A DNA stretch of 64,000 nucleotides. Origin: Nematostella vectensis (lineage: Eukaryota > Cnidaria > Anthozoa > Actiniaria > Edwardsiidae). The first letter of the stretch is position 1. Each line of letters begins with the position of its first letter. The notes below the pieces were generated by a model. It did no database searches. It worked only from the letters and a program-made list of their open reading frames with translations, and was not told where the DNA came from. A program made the position numbers and the translations under genes. The stretch spans positions 7,391,001 through 7,455,000 of the forward strand of contig NC_064039.1 of NCBI RefSeq assembly GCF_932526225.1, written 5' to 3'. Below, piece by piece: positions 19,385-33,000 of this stretch.

Positions 19385-21214
19385 TGGGGGAGATTTTTAT
19401 CTAAATATAAAAATATTGCTTCCTTTTAACTTGCATGACAAAAAATAATTTGATTTCCAAGTAGAGTGAATCTAGCTGAATCTGATAAAGCATAGATGTA
19501 TTAATAAAATTTGAAAAATTTACGAAAATCGCGCCGAAAATGATTCATCTGGAATTTATTCTTGTGCAACACTGGTCCTCTTGCCCCTCTCGCACAAGTT
19601 GCCTAAGGGTGTGGACTTAGCAGGGGGCGTAAATTCGGGGATGGATCTTGGTAGGCAAGAGTGCATTTATTTTTTCAAAGATTGCGAGGACAATTTTGGC
19701 GTAAAATAAAGATTCATCAATCGCGAAGTTTGACAGGTCAGTTTTAAGCCAAAAATTCGTGTGCTTCAAGCTGGAGTATTGTTAGGTGTTACTGTGAATT
19801 TAGAAAAAAAATCATCGCGCAGATTTTGAGATTTTTATTTTAAAATAAAAAAATAATTCCATTTACCTTGCATGAAAAAAAAAATAATTTGATTTCAAAC
19901 AAGTGTGAATCTTGCGGGATCTGACAAAGCATAGATGTATTAATAAAATCTAAAAAATCACGAAAATCTAGCCGAAAATGAGTCTATTATAGGGAACTTA
20001 GTAAAAGCTGTTTAGCCAAAACAACCTCGGCGCGCCACTTTTAGATGCAGCAAAAAAAAGGTTGCAAATTTACAAAAACCTACATTGATCCTGATCTCGG
20101 CACCATTCTGATTTTTTTTTTTTATCTTACTTTTTGTATTACTTTAACTTAAACCAAAGAATCTCAAAAACAAAAATATAATACATGTAAAGTATTACAA
20201 AATGTTGTTTATCATTTTGAAACATCGATTACAAAATAGAGCACCGAAGTTGTAGATTAGATAATGTCTTTCAAGGGGCAAAAATTATTTTTGAACAAAG
20301 ATTTTCTCGCATGCTACTTTAATTTTGCTACCTCACACATTAAGCAATAGGACAATTCAACGAAAATAGACTCGATTCGATGATAATGAAGCCGTGACAC
20401 CCGTGTCAAATCCGTATCATGCTGTTCATTCTTTTTGAAGTTGACAATACTAATACACATAAAAATATAGTATTTGTAAAGTAATAGCATTTAATAACAT
20501 GAAGCGAAAACTTCCTCTTCGATCCAAAAAAATGGCTTGTCATATATGAAGCATAAGGTTCCTCTTCGATCCAGAGAACACTTAGAACTAAGGGGAAGGA
20601 AGTATTTACAAGGGAAGGAATTATTTACAAATTTACAAGGAATGTAGAAACTGTATCCAGAAGGCTTCAAATACGAAGCAAGTCTACTAGAACAACGAAA
20701 CAAGATAGCTGGTCTGAATTCTACTAATATAAAACACTGGTGAAGAAAAATAGAGACGATTAAAGAAAACGGTGCATCATTTCATATGAAATTTTTGGAC
20801 GAGTAAATTCTGTCTGTAGAGGCCCTGGCCAAACGGTTTAACCAGTTGCTTTACCTACTGGTACCTTTAGTACCAGTAGCCTTTAACCGGTAGTCTTACT
20901 GCCAAGTCACGACGCTGGACCCCCATTGTCTGGTTTTGTATCCAAAGATAGGCTCCTGATTGACGACCGCACGGGTCATCAAGGGCTCACCCTGGTAGAG
21001 GGCAAATCACCTGGGCTCGACTTGAGATCCCTCCTGCGATTTGTGACATGTATTTGCCTTAATCCAATCTCCTATCCCTAAGTCAAACCCACCTTTTAAA
21101 TGTTGTAAAGTATAACCTACGTGCCAATTCCTTAAACGTAAAGTTGGCAAGTATCATAGGATTCATCTACCATTTCCTATTTAATAAAAGTTTGCGACAG
21201 ACTTTGGAGCAGCA

Positions 21215-22280
21215 GTTGGAGGCCCCCTAATGGAACGGGTCATGGCCTATAAGTTGGAGGCTCCCTAATGGAACGCGTCATGGCCTATAAGTTCGAGGCT
21301 CCCTAATGGAACGGGTCATGGCCTATAAGTTGGAGGCTCCCTAATGGAACGGGTCATGGCCTATAAGTTGGAGGCTCCCTAATGGAACGGGTCATGGCCT
21401 ATAAGTTGGAGGCTCCATAATGGAACGGGTCATGGCCTATAAGTTGGAGGCTCCCTAATGGAACGGGTCATGGCCTATAAGTTGGAGGCTCCCTAATGGA
21501 ACGGGTCATGGCCTATAAGTTGGAGGCTCCCTAATGGGACGGGTCATGGCCTATAAGTTGGAGGCTCCCTTTGGAACGGGTCATGGCCTATAAGTTGGAG
21601 GCTCCCTAATGGAACGGGTCATGGCCTATAAGTTGGAGGCTCCCTAATGGAACGGGTCATGGCCTATAAGTTGGAGGCTCCCTAATGGAACGGGTCATGG
21701 CCTATAAGTTGGAGGCTCCCTAATGGAAGGGGTCATGGCCTATAAGTTGAAGGCTCCCTAATGGAAGGGGTCATGGCCTATAAGTTGGAGGCTCCCTAAT
21801 GGAACGGATCATGGCCTATAAGTTGGAGGCTCCCTAATGGAACGGGTCATGGCCTATAAGTTGGAGGCTTCCTAATGGAACGGGTCATGGCCTATAAGTT
21901 GGAGGCTCCCTAATGGAACGGGTCATGGCCTATAAATTGGAGGCTCCCTAATGGAACGGATCATGGCCTATAAGTTGGAGGCTCCCTAATGGAACGGGTC
22001 ATGGCCTATAAGTTGGAGGCTCCCTAATGGAAGGGGTCATGGCCTATAAGTTGAAGGCTCCCTAATGGAACGGGTCATGGCCTATAAGTTGAAGGCTCCC
22101 TAATGGAACGGGTCATGGCCTATAAGTTGGAGGCTCCCTAATGGAACGGGTCATGGCCTATAAGTTGGAGGCTCCCTAATGGAACGGGTCATGGCCTATA
22201 AGTTGGAGGCTCCCTAATGGAACGGGTCATGGCCTATAAGTTGGAGGCTCCCTAATGGAACGGGTCATGGCCTATAAGTT
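21215..22280. repeat. 38-bp minisatellite, about 28 copies
   Basis: The unit contains GGAGGCTCCCTAATGGAACG and GGTCATGGCCTATAAGTT. The copies are very homogeneous, with scattered single-base variants (GGGTC/GGATC, AACGG/AAGGG). It lies between the receptor relic and the 3' end of ZNFX1. No exon junction was recognised inside the unit. Confidence 0.95.
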
Positions 22281-22293
22281 GCTGGGTGTTAAC

Positions 22294-22451
22294 TAGCCTC
22301 CTCCACAGGCATCGCTTTGCCCAGAAAGCAGCAGAAAAGAAACACAGGCGCGCGGGATTCCTGTGGTGATGCGTCGAGCGAATGAATTTGTCGACCACAG
22401 GAGTCCCGAGTCTCGGTTTCTAACGTTCAGAGACGCCTGCGGAGGAGGCTA
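22294..22451. mobile_element. 158-bp MITE with 9-bp target duplication (Mutator-like)
   Basis: The inverted ends start TAGCCTCCTCC(A/G)CAGGC. The left flank GGTGTTAAC (22285-22293) and right flank GGTGTTTAC (22452-22460) match at 8 of 9 bases. It inserted at the right edge of the 38-bp minisatellite. Confidence 0.65.
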
Positions 22452-22460
22452 GGTGTTTAC

Positions 22461-23146
22461 ATCTCCAGTGACATATCGTTGGACGCCCACTGTGGGTATA
22501 TGGTCTCAGTATTCTTCAGAGAAGTTGCCTTCCACCGACAGATTTAATCACCATTTATTGTTTAGAACAGACATGTTCTTGAATAAACGTCCGTCAGGGC
22601 TGCCTTGCCAGAATACTTAGCGGATCTAGATGATGCAAAGAAAAAGCCCTAATCATTTGAGCCTTTTTTTTCGCCCAATTAGAAACCTTGAGAACCAGAA
22701 GGACTTATTGCTTGTAAGGGCTTTGTTAAAAATTGCAAATAGAACAACAGTCTTTAAAAAATCTTGAAGAACGTCCCACTGTAATAATCACAAATAAATC
22801 TAGGATCGGACTCCCAAACTTAGCTACCCGTCGTTTGACACCAGCAAAAGTCTTAACAAGATTTGCACTTTTCGCACTGTAAAATACCAGGTAGAACAAT
22901 GATTCTTAGATGTATTTATTCATCATTATTGATGGCGGGCATGTTTATTCGTTGCTGGCAGCCCCTTAATACAGTGTAAACTACAATGGGAGTCTAAATC
23001 TTCTAGATAAAACGGTGATATATGTTTAGATTTAATAAAAGACTTTTACTTATACTTTAATATTTCATACTTCTTAACCTACAATGGCACAATTTTTCTA
23101 CTTTTATTTACTCATCATGCAGTATAATTAAGTATAGCGGTTATAA
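22461..23146. other. Intergenic, no gene seen
   Basis: AT-rich sequence without coding signal or recognisable element. Confidence 0.4.
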
Positions 23147-23387
23147 GGGAAAGTTCATTTATTATCCCGAGGGGGGTGGGGGGGGGGGGGGGAGGGTGAA
23201 GATACTGTGGGGGGCCTCAAAAAATTTACGAGGTCTAAAGGGGGGCCGTCAAAAGTATATGGATTTTAAAAAGGGGTGAGGGGTCACTGGTATCTTTGGG
23301 TGTTGTTTGGTGTTGCAACTAATTTTATCCCTTATTTTTATCGAAATCCTCACGCCTCCCCCCTCGGGATGATAATGAACTTTCTCT
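23147..23387. mobile_element. MITE-like inverted repeat with G-rich interior
   Basis: The left arm GGGAAAGTTCATTTATTATC is followed by CCGAGGGGGG. The right arm is the inverted form, ending GATAATGAACTTTCTCT. The interior is G-rich and repetitive. It lies downstream of the ZNFX1 stop codon (minus-strand sense). Confidence 0.6.
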
Positions 23388-23813
23388 AAAAACCTTACAA
23401 TGGCAAGGCCTTTTTCAATTTGAAGAGCTCCTGGCTACATTTTGATAAACCTGGATTATTATCAGAAACCACTAAAGACCGTACGTGGGCCTATGGCCTA
23501 AACGTCAGTGAAACTACTTTTTAAACATATTAGGCGAACATGCCACTGTGAATCTATGTGTTGATTTCTTACCCCACCCTTGTCATAGTTTTTTATGTCT
23601 CATCTGACAGCCTACAGAAACGTTGTGATAACCATTAGTCTAAAGCGCCATCTTTATACTAAACGAACGCTGTGATGGTCATTTGTCTAAAGTACAACTA
23701 TTATCCTAAACAAAGAGGCTGTGATTTTCATTAGTCTAAAGCACAACCAAAACAACCGAATGCCACGATGCATTCGTCTAAAACACCACTCAATGCGTGC
23801 GTATCCGTTTTCA

Positions 23814-24010
23814 TCATTGCAGATCAGCCAGATCAAAGTTGTTCATGTTGGCCATGTCTCCGTAGGCCGCATGCTCTGCCCCGTCCATCTCTGGAGCCAG
23901 ACTGTTGTCTTCAAGCAGACGGTGACGACTCCCCCCGATGGCTGCACCACACTCAGGGCAGGTAGACTCCTGCATCGCCCCGCCGCATTCACCGATACAG
24001 TAGAAATGGC
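23814..24010 (-). CDS. ZNFX1: ZNFX1 exon 23: RZ finger end and C terminus
   Basis: It encodes [27 protein letters not shown] and a tail ending NNFDLADLQ, then TGA TGA. The cysteine pattern completes the RZ finger. Confidence 0.95.
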
Positions 24011-27000
24011 CTAGTAATTAAGAAAGGTCAAAATCGTATAAAAATACAATGCGAAACTAGGTAATCCTAAATAGTTTTTAAGATGTCACTGCGAGTTTCC
24101 TCTGATCCGCTATTAGAAGAGAAGAAAGCTATCCTGAAGAGTTGTGGCCAGTCGCCTCGATGTCTTAAAACGTCTATCCCACGAACGGACAAAATGCGCA
24201 ACAATTGACAAGGGTATTAAAAAACGTTAGATTAGAGACCACCGCGACATAATAACTGAAGCATGCCGTTCGGAAAATGTCTTATGTGCTTCTGGATGAC
24301 AGATAGACCACTAGCTTGGTTTTCTTACCGTTCGGGCATTTGTACCAGTGTCCTTTAGTCAATCCGACCGCCTTTACGATCTCTGTCTTCTCATCTTTTG
24401 TAACGGATCCGTAGAAGACGTCTGGGAAGTACTCCTTGCGAATCTCTTCTAGATGATCCATGTGCATTTCGATATCAGATTGGTCTACAAAAAAATAAGG
24501 CTCCAGCATCAGAGGCTATTTTCACCAAGTAAGTGGAGGATGAAGATGCTTATTTTGCGTGTGAAAATTGGTAGAAGGATACGCAAGCGGAGGCGTAAAT
24601 ACTTATTTCGCGTGTTTGCACACATTTATAAATTAAGGAAGTGTATAATCCTGTTTTTAGTGCACTGTGTGGTATACCGTGGCCCCCACCACAAAGTATA
24701 ACCCAAGAACGTTTCCCGCATCCTTATGGGCTCTAGGCCCTGTCATACGGACGTTGTTTTTTTCCCATGCAACTTGTCTCATAATTGCTATGCAATTTGT
24801 CACATAATTGCTATGCAACTTGTCTCATAATTCCTATGCAACTTGTCTCATAATTCCTATGCAACTTGTCTCATAATTCCTATGCAACTTGTCTCATAAT
24901 TGCAAGTCGCACGCGCGTTTTCTTACGCGCGACACACCTCTTGCAGCACGTTTTTCTTTTCTCAAAGTCGCAAGAAAAGTAGAACTCACTTCTACTTTCC
25001 GCAACAAATTTCTTCAAGTCACGAAAAAAAGAACCTCATGTGTGAAATTGCAATTATTTTTTTCGAGACAAGTTGCAACTAAAAATGTACGTGTTACAAC
25101 AGGTCCTTCACTTCAGAAAAACCATCAAAGTTAGTCACGGTCTCGCGCGTGAAATCTTGCATGATTCGTTACCTAGTCGCCCTCCAGAGTCGAGTGCATT
25201 GTCAACGATGCTGATCCAGTCGGCATGCTCATCTGACAAACTTTTCTCTCTTTTATTGAGATTGCTTCGCAGGACTAAAAGAAACCGCCATAACTCCAAG
25301 CGGTGAATTTCCTTGTCAATGTCCTCGAGTTCTTGAACATTAAAGAAAGTTCGTTTCCTGCAGATCGTGGCTTTGAGAGCGTCAATCTGTCGCATTACCT
25401 GAGGATCTGAGGAAACTTCGGCCCCCAAAGCTGATTGCAGTTCTAACATTCTCTTCAGGAAATTGGTTTGGTTATTGTACACGTTTAACTGGTTGGCAGT
25501 CATTCTAGGACTCTTTAAATCTTTAATAGACCATGGCAAAATATGAATGTCTGTTCTGGTCAGAGAGAGAGTGATTTCGATGGCCTTATCGATTGTTTCA
25601 GCATCACTAGTTAGGATCATCTTCTCTTTGATGTTCTCAAAATCTTTAAGGATTCCTTTAACGATATTGCCATAGCGACGTGTATTCCTGATTGGGGCTG
25701 TGCACTTGGGACACCTGCCAATGTGAATATACAAGTAAACAAGTCACACAACTAATCATGCTAGGTTATGTGGTGCTCGTGCCGCCTGGGTGTCTCGTGG
25801 ACCGACTATGGTCAATCCAAATGATAGTGTGTCTAACCTATCGATGATTATTATGATGAATGTGATGGCAATGGTGATAACATTGATACATTCATACCTG
25901 TCAACCTCCAAAAATCTCAAGGCTTGAGAATTCTTTGGGTGGAGGGGTGGGGTATATTCTTTTTTGGGAGGGACTGGTGGGTTTAATCTTGCAGGCCTCG
26001 CAAAGCCTCGGTCGATGCGCCAAAGCCTCTGTTTGATATTTCCCGGCATGACCTCACTCTCGGTTAGTAAGTAGTTAATACAAGGTACATTGATACATGG
26101 TGGGAAAAAATTAGAATGTAGTGTAAACGCTGTTAATACCCTTTAAGCTGCACGAAAGACGCGTCTCCATCTTGGGCCTGATCCATCCACTTATCCATCC
26201 CTTTCACCTCCACGATGTGAATACAATCCTCGAGCTGAACGAACCTTGCGTCTGGCTCGTCCTCGTCGCCAAAGAGAATAGCAGTCACCTCATCTTTGTC
26301 GCAGATGCGGCACTTTTCAGGGCACTTCTCACCACACAGCCCGATACAGGGGTGCTTGCATTTCTCGATTTTATAAGGGCAAGGTTTGTCGCATCGTGGG
26401 CGGTCACATATCTCCCCGCACAGCTTACTGCATTTATAGTGTCGGCATTTCCAGGCACAAGGCTCTGCACATGGCACGCACGGCTCGCCGCACTTTTTCT
26501 TGCATTCGCTGTGCGTACATTTGTTCTGGCATCCCTCTTTGCAAGGAGGACAGTTCTTTGTACATGGTTCCTGGCAGATGTGACCGCAAAACAAGGTTCG
26601 GCCGCACTTAGACTTGCACTGCTGATGCACACGCCCTTGCATGCAGCTATGGCAGGTTCCTGTCAGAAACAAACCCGACCTAAGCACCTTCATAATGACA
26701 TAATTTTTAATCCCTGTTCTGCCAGCAGTTTTAGTACTGGTCTCGCTTCGACTAAACACAATTTAGTATGCGATCTCCTTCTTCGATCACAATAGTAAAA
26801 ATATGCAATTTCATAACTCATCTTTATTTTTTTCAAGTTTGATATAACAAAACTGCATCTCGAAGCTAGCAATTTTCATGGTCCACTTTTCCCACAAAAT
26901 GGAAACGTTACCGCGCGACCTGTAAAACCGTGAACACCAAAAAATGAGTATTGCAGGCATATTGTCTCCTGACAAATCAATAGCAAGAATTCAGGCGGTA

Positions 27001-30000
27001 AGCCTTATTAATACACGTTCCTTGTTGACTATTTGCAAATTTCGCATTCGATTGGTCAAAACAAACATTTCATACATATTTCTATTGTTCTCGGTTTTAC
27101 TGGTCGCGCTGTAACGGTGCACGTGCAATATAAAATTAGAGTAATGCCTGGTGCACACTAGTGGCATAACGGCATAACGACATAACGGCATAACGACAAG
27201 TCTTTATGTCACTAGTGTGCACCAGGCATAAACGCGGTCGTCCCAGTAAGCATTGTTAGCGTTCCCATCATGTATGCTTTGGCTTGAAATAGGGGACTTG
27301 TGCTAGGAGATCACGTGACCGTGACCTATATCGGTGGCAAATTCAAAATAATCAAACAAACAAAAATAAGAAAACTGCGTCCGTCACACAGGGAACGACG
27401 AAGAAATAAAATCCTTAAATGAGACTAAACTCAAATTCTAAAAAAAAATTATGTTTTTTTTTTCGCAAGCTCTTAGACCTTATTCGCAAGAACTCTAAGC
27501 GCCATATCAATATTTGGGTGACCTTAAAACCCGCTCGGTCAATCTCTTGGAGGCCTGGGTCTAAAGAGTTTATAGGATTAGTAAGAAAAAGATTTGACCA
27601 AGCGAGCAAGTTTTGCTTAATAATTTTTGCCGCGAGTCTCAAATTGACAGGAATCAGTATTTTTCACCATGTTTTCTGGAGATCGGGGAGCGGGAAAACT
27701 TAAGCTCTTCTAAATATGGGTATCTATGTCCATATAAGGCAATACATACGAAGGACACTATCCGTGGGGAATATGTTTGATATGGAGTCCCCTACTGTGT
27801 GTCAAATATTGACCCACCTTCGCACTGATGTTCACATTTGAGCAAGTCTTTGCACGGCTCTAAGCACTTGACCTCGTAAATGTCCTTGTAACACCTCACT
27901 GTTTCCTTGTGTCCACATGGAAGAGTTTTCTCGATCTTCTCAATGCATTTAGAAGTGCAAGTATCGCCGCATTTCCTTGCGCATGGGTGGCCGCACTCAA
28001 GAGTCTTGGGGCAGGGCTCACTGCACTTAAACTCCCAAGGATCAATGTGGCATGGTACTTGCTGTTCATGCTGGCATTCGGGTATGATCTATATGGAAAT
28101 AATTAGAAATATAGATGCCTCTTTTCTTGTACTTGAAAACAAAATAAATAGTGCCGACATCGGCAAAAGCACAATTGTGTTCGATTTGATTATTTTGTAA
28201 TAGAAAATACAATTTCAGTATATTAGTAGTCCACCAAATATACAATATAACAAAATATAATAATAATAATAATATATCAATATATCAAAATACAAATATC
28301 ACCTATCTATTGGGTGCTCTCAAAAGATTTTGCAGATTGTGGAGAGGGGAGGGGGCACAGATAAAAATTTTATAATAGAAGTAATAAAAGCCATGAACAA
28401 TGTAGATTTACCCATGAGTTATTCATATAAGAGATTTAGGCAGAGCTAATTAGGTACCATATTAAGACCCATAAGCCCGCGCTTTTTAACTTTTCTATGA
28501 GCTCTTACTCCCATTTTACAAAATATAAATTGCGCAATTCGGTACAAGTCTGTCTTCGAATAGTCGAAGGAAGAGCACCTTTGGTAGAAGCTCCGTACAA
28601 GGCTTGCATTCCTCGAAGCAGGGTAAAGGACAGGGATGATTGAGATCGCACAGTTGTCGTCTGCATGGCTTCCTACACTTAAACTCCGTATGATCGTTGT
28701 CAACAGGGTGGCAGGGCTTCTCACACATGTGTCCACAAGCCAACCTATACATACAAAGATATCCAGGTTCAAAATTCGATAGGAACACCGAGGGTCATGG
28801 TCAGAGATGAATTTGTGATGTAAGAAAGAAAGAGGTGGTAAAACGAGGAGCAGAATGCAGTGTCAGGGAGACACTTAGGGATTAGAGATGGGAACAGGTG
28901 GAGATATGGAATTTGTGAGCGCGAAAAGAGAAACGTGGGAGTCTGATGCAGAAAATATCTTACCTTTCAGCACACGGCAGCATGCAACCTCCTTCTGGCG
29001 CATCTTTGAAGTTATCGGCCTCAGCAGCGCGGATCACCTTGTCAGGGTGATTTTGACAAGCTAACCGTAACGATTTTCCAACCTGCGGGAGAAAAAATAA
29101 CATTGGATATATGTCAATGTCTCTCTTAACAAACAAACAAATGAACCAAACAATATGTCGACGGCTAGGACGGCGTAAAATATATTCGCGCTTTGTGCTA
29201 AAATAGCAAACTGTTTGAATGAAAATATAATTTCATTATCAGAGACACGCAAAAAAAAATCCGTAAAATTTTTAAATACTTTCAAAAATTTCTAAAATAG
29301 CGATGGCAGAGGGCGATTATACGTTTTGAAGGTCATTGGCACCTGAAGATCGCCTCTCAATGCCCATCGAGTAGGCCTTATAATTCAGGCTTAGCTTGCG
29401 GTAAAGTAAGTAAACATAAATTGATTGCTTGAGTGAAGACCGACCTTCCCTTTGTCGTGGAACTCTCCAACGATATTCCTCCACAAGTCGTCCACTTCCC
29501 CCATAAGACTCAAATTGCCGATGCAATAGAAACCTTTTCTTGCACGGGACAGCGCTACGCACACTCGGTTGGAAATGTTAAGAAAGCCGATGTTACCCTC
29601 GTCGTTACTGCGTACCAGGGACAAAAGGATGATGTCGTTCTCTTCGCCTGATGGAGAAGACAATAGTAGATAGAAAGATAGATATTTTTTTCATGGCACC
29701 TCTTAAACATTTACATGGTGTAGATCTACAAATTATCAAATAAATGATATTAAATGGTGTTGATATGTTTCTCTTACTTTGCCTTTTGCATTTTTTTTAT
29801 TCTTGTCGTTTAGGAGGATTAGGTGACGTCACTGTACGTTGTAATGAAGCTTCACAGTTCTCGCCTTCATACATTCAAAATGTTTTGCTAAGCGCAGATT
29901 CACGTTTCATTCCGGCTCAATCCCATAATTCTGACGAAATTATTTTCTTTGTTGGCATGGGGTCTAACATTGACACCTGCATGCGTTTTAAGGAATTCCA

Positions 30001-33000
30001 GTAAATCATCCCGATCATTTTTATAGGCCGGACATTCATAACAGAAAATGCTCTTTATCCTCCACTTTACCTGTCTGGCATACTAAGCATTTCCTTTCGT
30101 TAGGTTTTTTATATGGCTTTTCATACCTTCCAGTTTCAATTGCTAGCTTGTGATTGCTTGGCCTGAATTTAGTAAGGGCAATCCTATGGTCAATATTTTT
30201 TACGTCCGTTAGATAGTTTTCTAAATTGTGGGACAGTTCAAATTTTCTGAGCGTATGCAATTTTTCTTTTGGGCTTGGTCTTTTCTATTGTCATTTTGAA
30301 TAGAGCTGAGACAATGTCATAAAGCAGCCTTTGTTGAAGAAAGCTGTATGTTGCATTTCGTGATTATAGATGTGCGATGTGCGATTAAAAAATTCATACC
30401 CCCCCTCCCTCCAAATGGGAGAAATTCCGGGTGAGAAGTAAAATGAACTTCAATTGGCCGGTTTCCAGGAGGCAAAAAAAAAAAGTTATCGCACTATAAT
30501 TTCCAGGAAAAAATACCATTGGTAGGCTAGAAAACAGAGACTTAAAATCGAAAAAAAAGAAATATTGATAAATGTTGATTATATCGAAGAGTTTGAAATC
30601 ATAATATTACCATGCATGAAAAAGGGTAATTACCAGTGCTGCACCAAATTTTTGCTGGGTTCTTCTTGTCTTGTATTCAAGCAAACGCGAGCAAAAATTG
30701 AAGAAACAATAACGTGCCCTACCAAAGTGGGAAAAAACTAGTGAACCTAAATTTGGTTATCTCTGATGAAGTGGTCATGTGTTACTTGATGTGTTTCTTG
30801 TACACCCTAAAAGAAACCTTACCGCGTACCCTGAAAGTTATCCACGGCTGACACTCGAACACCTTCAAAGAAATCTTTTGGCATCTCTTTCCTGAGCGCG
30901 AGGAGCTGCCCAGTGTACATGGTCAGCACGGTGATCTTAGAGCGTTCATATCCCTGAAGGATGAGGTAGCGACAGAGAGCAGCCACGTACTTAGCCTCAT
31001 GGATGTTCGACCGGCTTCTGCCCTCCTCAATTAATTCCTTGAAATTAGAACCAGTCCATACAAAATGTTAAGCACGACCAAATAAATGTCTATCGGCAGT
31101 ATGACTTAGTATGAATAAGTTTAACGTAGTAACGAAGTTCAGGCGCGGACACAGGGGATGCCCCCCCCCCACCCGTCCTTTGCCCCCCAAATGTGGGTCG
31201 TTTTTTTATCTTTGCAAACGCCATCGTTTTTCCACATGATGCCCCCCCCCCCCCCCCCCCCACTGCAGAGATTTCCTTGAAGCACTCAGGCAGACTAACC
31301 TCTTTTTCTTGATGGTCGATGAAAAAGATGTTCGTCGAGACTCCTTTGATGTTGTCGAAGTTCAGCACTGACTCGTGATCCTCTAAATCTGGGTAGATGT
31401 GGTGGAGCATCTTCGAGATCTCCGGTCGCATGCGGTGCTGCTTGCGTAGACACACAAGAGGTATCTTGTTGTTGACCTGATCAATTGGAATAGATATGGT
31501 GAAATATAAGCGCTTTTGAGAACCTGAATGTTCAGTGCTCTGTAAGGAAGCTTCACACATTAGAAAGGGAACTCGGATAGGGAGGGGATGGGGAGTAGAG
31601 GCCCCCTAGCTCTTAGTCATTTCAGGACATTTCTATAGGGATCTTGGAGTCTTTTCTCCAGTATGGAGGAGCTCACCCCCACCCCACCCCTCTACTGTGT
31701 CAACCCAAACCCTCAAGGGGGTAGCACGGAGTTCAAGTCATCCAAGTAAAACTGACGAAAAAGCACTACCTAGGCAACTCAAAGCTAGCTAGACTTAGCG
31801 GGTAGTTCGGTTTTTTAGAGTTAGCGGGGAGTTCGACTTATATATTTTTATACTAGTTTGAGTTATCGGGATAACCCCACTGTTGATTTGTCGAGGTGAA
31901 GTTGCTCACCATTCGTTCAAAAAGAGAAACGTCTAGTTTGAAGTCCCTGGCAAGTTTGAAGACGTTTGTATTAGGTCGTAACTGCTTGTGGTCTCCAATT
32001 AGAATCAAATGCTGACATGCGGGGCTCAAGGCTGTCACAATGTGAGCCTCCATCACCTCAGCGGCCTCCTCCACAATGACCACGCGCGGCTTGATCTCTT
32101 GAAGGAATTCATGGTTTTTTGCTGCCCCTAAAGGAACGCATTTCAATCGGCAAGGTAAAAAACAATCACCATCATAGACATTCTATTAGGGACCCGGGAC
32201 ATTTTTTATATGGTGGGAGAGCTGTTGGATTTGAGGGGTAGGGGGGAGGGTAATGGAAAATAATACGGCCTTAAAGGAGAGGGTCATCGAAAAATAACTC
32301 TCCTTCCTTCCTCTCCCCTCCCTGCCTCATAACTACCCTTCCTTCCCTCCCCTCCCTGCTTCATAACTCCCCTTCCTTCCCTTCCCTCCCTGCTTCATAA
32401 CTCCCCTTCCTTTCTCACCCCTCCCTGCTTAATAACTCCCCTTTCTTTCCCTCCCCTTTCTGCCTCATAACTCTCCTTCCTTCCGTCCCCTCCCTGCTTC
32501 TTAACTCCCCTTCCTTCCCATGTTTTCCCTGCTTCATAACTACCCTTCCTTTCCCTCCCCTCCCCCTCATAACTCCCCTTCCTTTCCCTCCCCTCCCTGC
32601 TTCATAACTCTCCTTCCTTCCCCCCTCCCTGCTTCATAACTCCCCTTCCTTTCCCTCCCCTCCCTGCCTCATAACTCCCCATCTTCCTCTCCCCTCCCTG
32701 CCTCATAACGCTCCTTCCTTCCCCTCCCTCCCTGCCTCATAACTTCCCTTCTTTGCCCTCCCCTCCCTGCTTCATAACTCCCCTTCCTTCCCTCCCCTCC
32801 CTGCTTCATAACTCCCCTTCCTTTCTCCTCCCCTCCCTGCTTAATAACTCCCCTTCCTTTCCCTCCCCTCCCTGCCTCATAACTCTCCTTCCTTTCGTCC
32901 CCCCCCTGCTTCATAACTCCCCTTCCTTCCCATCCCCTCCCTGCTTCATAACTACCCTTCCTTTCCCTCCCCTCCCCCTCATAACTCCCCTTCCTTTCCC

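Larger units (their letters stand above)
17855..21210. other. Intergenic stretch with simple repeats
   Basis: No exon was recognised. It contains a poly-G run (18062-18086), tandem repeats at 18439-18544 and 18960-19145, and a perfect-arm MITE at 19291-19384, described separately. Confidence 0.45.

Noticed and set aside
23721-24014. 97-residue plus-strand frame
   Set aside because: Antisense of ZNFX1 exon 23 (RZ finger and C terminus).
26172-26795. 207-residue plus-strand open frame
   Set aside because: It is the antisense of ZNFX1 exon 20, whose minus-strand frame has clear NFX1-type fingers and proper splice sites.
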